Assembly: GCF_020884795.1 (NCBI RefSeq)
Contig: NZ_BBZF01000023.1
Location: forward strand, 62,001-126,000
DNA: 64,000 nucleotides
From: Micromonospora okii
GTDB taxonomy: Bacteria; Actinomycetota; Actinomycetes; Mycobacteriales; Micromonosporaceae
Reading direction: 5' to 3'
In this document: in pieces, positions 58,848-64,000 of the stretch
Position numbering within the stretch: position 1 is the first letter of the stretch
Layout of the letters: every line of letters starts with the position of its first letter
Position numbers and translations under genes: made by a program
The notes under the pieces: generated by a model
What the model was told of the DNA's origin: nothing
Databases searched by the model: none
What the model saw: only the letters and a program-made list of their open reading frames with translations

Positions 58848-59903
58848 CTAGCTGGACGGCAGCCCCGCCGTCACGTCGTAGCTGACGCCGCCGAGGACCG
58901 CCCGCTCCTCGCCGAGGCTGTTCGGGCCGATCTGGGCCAGCCGTACGGTCATGGTCTCCTTGGTGACCGTCGTGGTGCTGAAGCGGAGTGTCAGGGCAAG
59001 CTTCTCCCTGGGGTTGAGGGCGATGTTGTCCAGGCTGGCCTGTCCGGGATCGACGATCTCGATCTGGTTGCGGCCGAGGTCGCGGACGCCCTTGCCCACC
59101 TTGCCGCCGGCGAGCCAGCGCTCGTAGACGGTCGAACCGAGGTCGGCCACGAGCCGGCCGCCGGCGGTGCTCAGCGGTGCGCCGGCCGCACTGAAGAGCA
59201 GGCTGTTGCGGGTTCCCGTCGCCAGCGCGTTACCGAAGGTGTGTGGCACGTCCACGAAGGGGCCAGCGGGGATCGTCCGCACCCTCTCCATGTTGCGCTG
59301 TGCGAAGTTGTTGTTGTGGCGGACGGTCACGCCGATGTCGGGCGACTCGAAGGTCGGCGGGTCGTTGGGGGAGATCCAGCGGGCGATCAGGCAGTAGTGC
59401 CCCCCGGGCCCGGGAACCTTGGGCCAGAGGATCGTGACCTTGGTGGTGCCCGGGTAGGACGGCACCGACTGCCACCCGATCCGGGTCCAGTCGCCCGGCC
59501 ATGCCGAGCCGCTGGCCGACGGAGATCCCCAGACCTCGATGCGGCCGTGCTCCACCACCGGGCCGGCGTACGGGCCGGGGTTGCGCAGCGTGACGAAGAT
59601 GTAGGCGGGCTGGTTGACGACGGGTTGCTGACTCTCGTTGCACTCGACGGCGGTGGGGCAGACCTTGATGTCCGGGCTCTCCCAGAAGTTGAAGATGGAG
59701 TGCGGCTGGAGGCCGACGTCGTCGGCGTGGTCCTTCATCCAGACGTCGGCGAGGGCGGTCGTGCCGGTCCCGCCACGGTTGCCGGACTGGCCGTCGAGCG
59801 GTGCCGCGGTGGCCGAGGTGGCCGACACCAGCACCGCCAGGGTGGCGCCGGTGAGCAGGGTGAGGGCGGATCGTCGTGCGCGTTGCCTCAGACGTGTGGA
59901 CAT
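58848..59903 (-). CDS. Secreted hypothetical protein
   Basis: 351-aa exported protein. MSTRLRQRARRSALTLLTGATLAVLVSATSATAAP is a signal peptide. The mature part is beta-rich with two to three immunoglobulin-like stretches; recognisable patterns are DVWMKDHADDVG, FWESPDIKVCP, ESPDIGVTVRHNN and FVTLRNPGPYAGP. The repeated SPDI/ESPDI motif is seen in secreted proteins of unknown function. ATG 59903 follows GGGAGGAAG. Whether it belongs to the cluster is uncertain. Confidence 0.75.
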   Translation of the reverse strand: MSTRLRQRARRSALTLLTGATLAVLVSATSATAAPLDGQSGNRGGTGTTALADVWMKDHADDVGLQPHSIFNFWESPDIKVCPTAVECNESQQPVVNQPAYIFVTLRNPGPYAGPVVEHGRIEVWGSPSASGSAWPGDWTRIGWQSVPSYPGTTKVTILWPKVPGPGGHYCLIARWISPNDPPTFESPDIGVTVRHNNNFAQRNMERVRTIPAGPFVDVPHTFGNALATGTRNSLLFSAAGAPLSTAGGRLVADLGSTVYERWLAGGKVGKGVRDLGRNQIEIVDPGQASLDNIALNPREKLALTLRFSTTTVTKETMTVRLAQIGPNSLGEERAVLGGVSYDVTAGLPSS

Positions 59904-60165
59904 GCTTCCTCCCGGAGACGGGCCGCCGCAGCCGCCATACCGGTGGCGGTTGCGGGTGGACACCCTTACGGAGGGGAAGCGACGTGGAGAAATACATTCT
60001 CGCGAGAGGCGTGTGTGCAGATGGTGAATACTCGAACTCATATAGTGATCGCGAGTGTCGCGGTCATCCTGTCTGCATGAGCGTGAGCGCGCCCAGACAG
60101 CGACGAGCCCCGGCCCCAGGAGCGCTCGGATGCTCGGCTATCCATGAACCACCGCCGTTGCTGCA

Positions 60166-60939
60166 CTAGAGGCCGCGGACCAGCCCGCCGTCGCAGCGCA
60201 GCGCCACGCCCGTGACGTAGGAGGCCGGAGCGCCGCACAGGAACGCGGCGGCGGCGGCGAACTCCTCGGGACGCCCGTAGCGGCCGGCCGGGATGGTGGC
60301 CGTCGACGCCCGCTCGACCTCGGCGACCGTGCGACCCGAGCGCTGGGCGTTCGCGGCGTCGACCGCCGCCGTCCGGTCGGTCCTGATCCGGCCCGGCAGC
60401 AGCAGGTTCACCGTGACGCCGTCGGCGGCGACCTCGGCGGCCAGCGTCTTCAGGTAGCCGGCGAGCGCGGCCCGGCCGAGGTTCGACAGCGCGAGGTTGG
60501 GCAGGGGGGCGACGACGCCGCTGGAGCCGACGGCCAGGATGCGGCCCCAGCCGGCCGCCCGCATGGCCGGCAGCGCGAGCGAGACCAGCCGGACGTGCTG
60601 GAGCACGAGGGCCCCGAGCGCGCCCTCCACGTCGGCGGCGTCGATCTCCGTGGCCGGCGCCGGCCGGGGGCCGGGCCCGTTGAGGACGAGGATGTCCGGC
60701 GGGCCGAAGGCGGCCACCGTCGCGGCGTACAGGTCGGCCGGGCCGCTGTCGTCGAGGAGGTCCACGTCGACCCCGACGGCGCGGGGGAGGCTCGCGGCGA
60801 TCTCCTTGGCCCGGCCGGCCCGGCGACCGCAGACCACCGTGTTCGCGCCCTCCTCGGCCAGGGCCCGGGCGATCGCCTCGCCGAGGCCCCCGGTAGACCC
60901 GCAGACCAGCGCGGTGCGGCCGGAAAGACCAAGATCCAT
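60166..60939 (-). CDS. Short-chain dehydrogenase-like protein without YxxxK
   Basis: 257-aa Rossmann protein. TALVCGSTGGLGEAIARALAEEG is the cofactor motif, LVLNGPGPRP replaces the NNAG motif, and VTGVALRCDGG is the C-terminal block. At the active site SSG is followed by PNLALSNLGRAALAGYLKTLA: the usual Tyr and Lys of YxxxK are replaced (Leu/Ser-Asn and Gly/Arg). This atypical subgroup exists among actinobacterial SDR proteins, so it may still bind NAD(P) but use different chemistry. It heads the minus-strand side of the cluster. Confidence 0.85.
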   Translation of the reverse strand: MDLGLSGRTALVCGSTGGLGEAIARALAEEGANTVVCGRRAGRAKEIAASLPRAVGVDVDLLDDSGPADLYAATVAAFGPPDILVLNGPGPRPAPATEIDAADVEGALGALVLQHVRLVSLALPAMRAAGWGRILAVGSSGVVAPLPNLALSNLGRAALAGYLKTLAAEVAADGVTVNLLLPGRIRTDRTAAVDAANAQRSGRTVAEVERASTATIPAGRYGRPEEFAAAAAFLCGAPASYVTGVALRCDGGLVRGL

Positions 60940-61025
60940 CAGATGTCTCCCTCAGGGACGTGCGGGCGCGGGCGCACCCGGTGACGGCTGCGCCCGCGTG
61001 AAGTCGATCCGACGACCGGCCGGGG

Positions 61026-62498
61026 CTAGCGGCCGGCGACCCGGTCGAGGATCTCGTCTCCCTCGCGGTTGTACTTCGCGGTGATCACCTTCTGGTGCGG
61101 GTCGGTGGACATCACCTGCTGGAGGACCGGCGCCTGCACCGAGACGTCCGTGCTGGGCGACCAGAGCGGGCCGTCGTGCAGGACGCGCAGGTCGGTGATG
61201 CTCAGCCCGCTGATCCGCTCCAGCCGCGCCGCCAGCTCACCGTCCTCCGCGCCGGCCAGGACCGCGCGGATGCGCTCCTCGTCCTGGACCAGCTCCGGGT
61301 GCTCCCCGGCCAGGAACTCGTGCAGGTTGGCCGCGCGCCCGGCGAAGGGGGAGTAGACCATGCAGACCATCTGCGTCTCGTTCAGCCCGAACGCGTCCTC
61401 CGCGTACTGGGCGGCCACCTTCCGCATCGTCTCGACGCCGGCGTCGGTGCGGTAGCGCTCGCGCATCTCGTCGATCAGGTGCTGCGGGAAGTGCTTGCGC
61501 TCCATCAGGCCCAGGGCGAAGTCGACGTACTGGCCGATGCCCTCGGCGTAGGAGCGCTTGTACGCGCGCTCGGTCCGCAGCCCCCGCAGGTGGGCCATGA
61601 GGGCGGGGTTGGCGCAGTCGGACTCGGTGAAGTTGAACGCGATCTCGTCGAAGACGAAGCCGAGGTGGCCCGTCAGGAGCTGCCAGTGCGCCCCCGAGGC
61701 GTAGCTCGTGTAGTCGTAGATCGAGAAGAACTGCAACCCGACCGGCACGTCCGACGTCACGCCGCGCTCCTGGATGCGCTCCACGTTCTCGGTGCCGTGG
61801 ATCTCCTGGAAGTACGCCTGCGCGAGCCCGTTGAGCGTCTCCAGCGTGCCCTTGAACCCCTTCCCGCTGTCGGCGGGCTTCTGGCCCGCCTTCCGGGCCA
61901 GCTTGCGGATCCACAGGGCGTAGTCCCGCTGCTCGCGCGGGGAGTCGCCGGTGATGATCAGATCCACGCCGTCGCCGTGCCGGGCGGCGACGCCGAAGGA
62001 GTTCGCCACGTTGAGGTTGCAGGCGTTGCAGAACGTCGCCCGCCCGTCGCCGTAGGCCCGGTGGCCGGACATCAGCATGTCCGTCCGGTTGAACTCCAGC
62101 AGCTTGTACGGCATGGCGCGGTCCCGCTCGAACGGGCGGACCTGGTCGCCCTCCAGCAGCAGCAGCTCGGTGTGCGGGTCGTCGTAGACGCCCAGCGCCC
62201 GGTAGGTCCGGTCGATGTTCAACATCACCTGGTACGGCATCCCGCCGTGCCGCATGGTCACGATGCGGAGCTGGAACGTCTCGCCGTGCCGCTCGGCGAG
62301 CGCCAGGTGCACGGCGCGCACGAACGCCACCGCGTACGCGCTGTCCTTGCCGCCGCCGTAGGCGACCATCACGATGTTCTTCCCCAGCTCGTCCGGCCGG
62401 GGCAGGGCGTTGTAGAGGTCCGTGGCGCAACGCTCGACCGCCGGCACATCCTGCTCCGGCAGCGCCTTGCGCAACTCGTCCAGCACGACAGAGGGCAT
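61026..62498 (-). CDS. PP-loop ATP pyrophosphatase family protein
   Basis: 490-aa protein. A PP-loop motif reads YGGGKDSAYAVAF (residues about 47-59), of the SGGxDS type that adenylates a carboxyl, amide or nucleobase. A CxxC pair occurs in ATFCNACNLN (Cys 157 and 160), followed by DLIITGDSPREQRDYALW. The C-terminal half (VDFALGLMERKHFPQHLIDEMRERY...) is not recognised. Such proteins include tRNA thiolases, amidotransferases and thioamide-forming enzymes; size and context argue against TilS/TtcA housekeeping roles. ATG 62498 follows AAAGGA. It lies 25 bp downstream of a thioesterase gene and is a candidate tailoring ligase. Confidence 0.8.
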   Translation of the reverse strand: MPSVVLDELRKALPEQDVPAVERCATDLYNALPRPDELGKNIVMVAYGGGKDSAYAVAFVRAVHLALAERHGETFQLRIVTMRHGGMPYQVMLNIDRTYRALGVYDDPHTELLLLEGDQVRPFERDRAMPYKLLEFNRTDMLMSGHRAYGDGRATFCNACNLNVANSFGVAARHGDGVDLIITGDSPREQRDYALWIRKLARKAGQKPADSGKGFKGTLETLNGLAQAYFQEIHGTENVERIQERGVTSDVPVGLQFFSIYDYTSYASGAHWQLLTGHLGFVFDEIAFNFTESDCANPALMAHLRGLRTERAYKRSYAEGIGQYVDFALGLMERKHFPQHLIDEMRERYRTDAGVETMRKVAAQYAEDAFGLNETQMVCMVYSPFAGRAANLHEFLAGEHPELVQDEERIRAVLAGAEDGELAARLERISGLSITDLRVLHDGPLWSPSTDVSVQAPVLQQVMSTDPHQKVITAKYNREGDEILDRVAGR

Positions 62499-62523
62499 GA
62501 GTGTTCCTTTCTGGATTACTGGC

Positions 62524-63258
62524 TCAAACACGTTCCGCGTCGGCGCCGACGCTGATCTCCCGCAGCCAGGAGAGGAACTCGGCACCGTGCAGGACGTCGG
62601 AGTGGTCGCCCGCGAAGACCCGGTGGGTGTGCGCGGCGAGGGTGACCGACCCCCACGCGCCGATCCCGTCCGTCGACGCGAGCCGGTCCCGGTCGCCACG
62701 GGCGGCGTGGATCGGGCAGCGCAGCCGCCCGTGCTCCGCCGCGGCGAACTCGCGCAGCACCCGGAGGTCCTGCATGGCCAGGTCGAGGGTCGCCTCCCGC
62801 CACTCGTCGGAGACGTCGGCGTCCGGGGCGAGGTCCGCCAGGTAGGCGACGAGGTCCGACCGGCTCGTCGTGACCGACTCGGGCACCGTGAGCAGGCTCG
62901 GGGCGGTCGCGCCGACGACCACCAGCGCGGCCACCTCCGCGCCGCGCTCCTCCAGGCGGGCGGCCACGGCGTACGCGACGTACGCGCCGAAGCTGTGCCC
63001 GACGAGCACGGGCCGGCGCGGCTCGCGGCGGGCCAGGAGGGCGAGGCAGTGCTCCACGACCGCGTCGAACGACCCGGCCCCCCGGCCGAAGTCCCGCCCG
63101 AACCGGCCCGGGTAGTGGAGCAGCCGCGCCGACGGCTCGAACTCCTGGACCACCGTCTTGAGCTCCCCGCCGAACGAGCCGGCCCCGGGGAACGCGACGA
63201 TGTCGGGGCCCGACGGCGTGCGGGTTTCCCCGGCGGCCCGGCCCGGCGCGGGGTTCAC
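62524..63258 (-). CDS. Type II thioesterase
   Basis: 244-aa alpha/beta-hydrolase of the type II TE group. Seen: IVAFPGAGSFGGEL, LLHYPGRFGRDF, catalytic Ser in LVGHSFGAYVAYAVAARLEE (about residue 90), Asp in ARGDRD and His in FAGDHSDVLHG. These enzymes clear misprimed carrier proteins. GTG 63258 overlaps the stop of the asparagine-synthase-like gene by 4 bp. A second TE in the same cluster besides 56686 is notable. Confidence 0.92.
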   Translation of the reverse strand: MNPAPGRAAGETRTPSGPDIVAFPGAGSFGGELKTVVQEFEPSARLLHYPGRFGRDFGRGAGSFDAVVEHCLALLARREPRRPVLVGHSFGAYVAYAVAARLEERGAEVAALVVVGATAPSLLTVPESVTTSRSDLVAYLADLAPDADVSDEWREATLDLAMQDLRVLREFAAAEHGRLRCPIHAARGDRDRLASTDGIGAWGSVTLAAHTHRVFAGDHSDVLHGAEFLSWLREISVGADAERV

Positions 63259-64000
63259 AGCCGCAGCCCCAGTTCGTCCATGATCATGGCGATGCTGATG
63301 ACGCTGAGCCGGAAGTCCCACTTCTCCGACTGGGTGGTGCGCGGGTCCGCGTCGAGGCAGTCCTCGGCGAAGACGCCCGAGGCGGCGACCAGCTCCCGCC
63401 AACCGGCCCACGTCCGCGCGTCCATGCCCGCACGCAGGTCGTACGCGGTGAACCCGTGCTTGCCGCGCCGCAGGACCGACTCGGGGACGATCCCCTCGTA
63501 GGCCGTCCGCAGGCACGCCTTGCCCTCGAAGTCGACCACCTTGGCGCTGTCGGGCACGCGCAGGGCGAGGGAGACCACCGGGTTGCCGAGGAAGGGGTAC
63601 CGCCCCTCGATCGAGTTCGCCATCACCATCGAGTCGCCGTGGTCGCCGAGGAGGTGCCCGCACATCTGGACGTACACGTCGGCGATCGAGCGCAGTTGCA
63701 TCGGCGAGAGCCGCTGTGTCTCCTCGTCGGTGAAGGGGACCAGCCGCGAGCGCCAGAACTCGTTGCCGGAGATCGCCTCCCGGGCGGTCGCGGTGAGGTA
63801 GGCGTCCCGGCGTCGGTCCACCCTGCGCCAGTCGACCTCCCAGCCGAAGTCCGCCCGCCCCCAGGCCTGCTCGTTCTCCTCCCGGGAGCTGCGACTGGAC
63901 CTGGCCGCGCTGTCGAAGGCGTAGGAGTCGTACCCGAAGAAGAGCTCGTCGGCGCCCTCCCCGGAGACGACGCCCTTGATCCCGGCGGCCCGCACGGCGT
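63255..64000 (-). CDS. Asparagine-synthase-like protein (N-terminus outside window)
   Basis: C-terminal about 248 aa of an asparagine-synthase (AsnB) domain; the frame continues past the window edge. Seen: VVSGEGADELFFGYDSY (the ATP-pyrophosphatase-domain motif), ANSIEGRYPFLGNPV, corresponding to the E-x-R-x-PFLD segment of AsnB, and the late VLRRGKHGFTAYDL. AsnB-like enzymes in natural-product clusters make amides, beta-lactams or macrolactams instead of asparagine. The N-terminal glutaminase, if any, is not visible. It overlaps the type II TE by 4 bp, so it is cotranscribed with it. Confidence 0.88.
   Translation of the reverse strand, partial: AVRAAGIKGVVSGEGADELFFGYDSYAFDSAARSSRSSREENEQAWGRADFGWEVDWRRVDRRRDAYLTATAREAISGNEFWRSRLVPFTDEETQRLSPMQLRSIADVYVQMCGHLLGDHGDSMVMANSIEGRYPFLGNPVVSLALRVPDSAKVVDFEGKACLRTAYEGIVPESVLRRGKHGFTAYDLRAGMDARTWAGWRELVAASGVFAEDCLDADPRTTQSEKWDFRLSVISIAMIMDELGLRL

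Overview
The DNA is very GC-rich, uses GTG and TTG starts freely, packs genes with 4-bp stop/start overlaps, and carries gene orders typical of high-GC Actinobacteria (phoH-ybeY-corC-cdd-like-era, recO-uppS, XRE plus DUF397 pairs, dnaG, dgt, ppdK, AfsR/SARP regulators). Protein flavour and layout suggest a Micromonosporaceae chromosome, probably Micromonospora; this assignment is inference. Region by region: 1-4.2 kb is the phoH-ybeY-corC-(degenerate deaminase)-era operon, with phoH interrupted by an intein whose C-terminal half is visible. 4.2-6.0 kb holds an XRE/DUF397 pair and a type I-E-like CRISPR array without cas genes, decaying toward its 3' end, with two more decayed repeats beyond a strong hairpin. 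6-11 kb has a DinB-like protein, an acyltransferase with a repeat tail, a DUF4097 lipoprotein, recO, uppS and a small conserved ORF. 11-16.7 kb has gnd, a thiamine-binding protein, and a complete thiamine ECF transporter (ykoE-ykoD-ykoC) headed by a TPP riboswitch. 16.7-19.7 kb has a hydrolase, a SIS protein and small membrane proteins. 19.7-23.1 kb is a zinc-homeostasis block, znuA-znuC-znuB followed by an ArsR (SmtB-like) and a Fur-family (Zur) regulator, with two candidate operators. 23-28.5 kb has small membrane proteins, glyS, an AbiEi/DUF559-like protein and dus. 28.5-38.9 kb has a secreted C39-like protein, a gene-decay scar, GH20 hexosaminidase, ppdK, a roadblock protein, a VOC protein, dgt, and an M23 peptidase with five near-identical propeller repeats. 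38.9-48.8 kb has a HTH-SARP-NB-ARC regulator, an iron-box-controlled siderophore-interacting protein, a BCCT transporter, dnaG, a BrkB-type membrane protein and two tRNA genes. From 49.3 kb to the window end lies what looks like a small natural-product cluster: an AfsR-type activator, an AraC regulator, a C-A-PCP NRPS, two thioesterases, an MFS exporter, an SDR lacking the usual YxxxK, a PP-loop ATPase with a CxxC pair, and an asparagine-synthase-like protein cut by the window edge. Two features cross several regions. First, a 55-58 bp palindromic intergenic element occurs four times (12.56, 18.96, 25.96 and 27.21 kb), with sequence changes in one arm matched in the other. Second, metal and cofactor control is visible in the DNA itself: TPP riboswitch, Zur/SmtB-type dyads and an IdeR/DmdR-type iron box. 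The most promising leads are the NRPS/PP-loop/asparagine-synthase cluster, the covarying palindromic element family, the CRISPR remnant with its hairpin, and the deletion scar at 29.6-30.0 kb. All calls come from reading the sequence; no database search was run.
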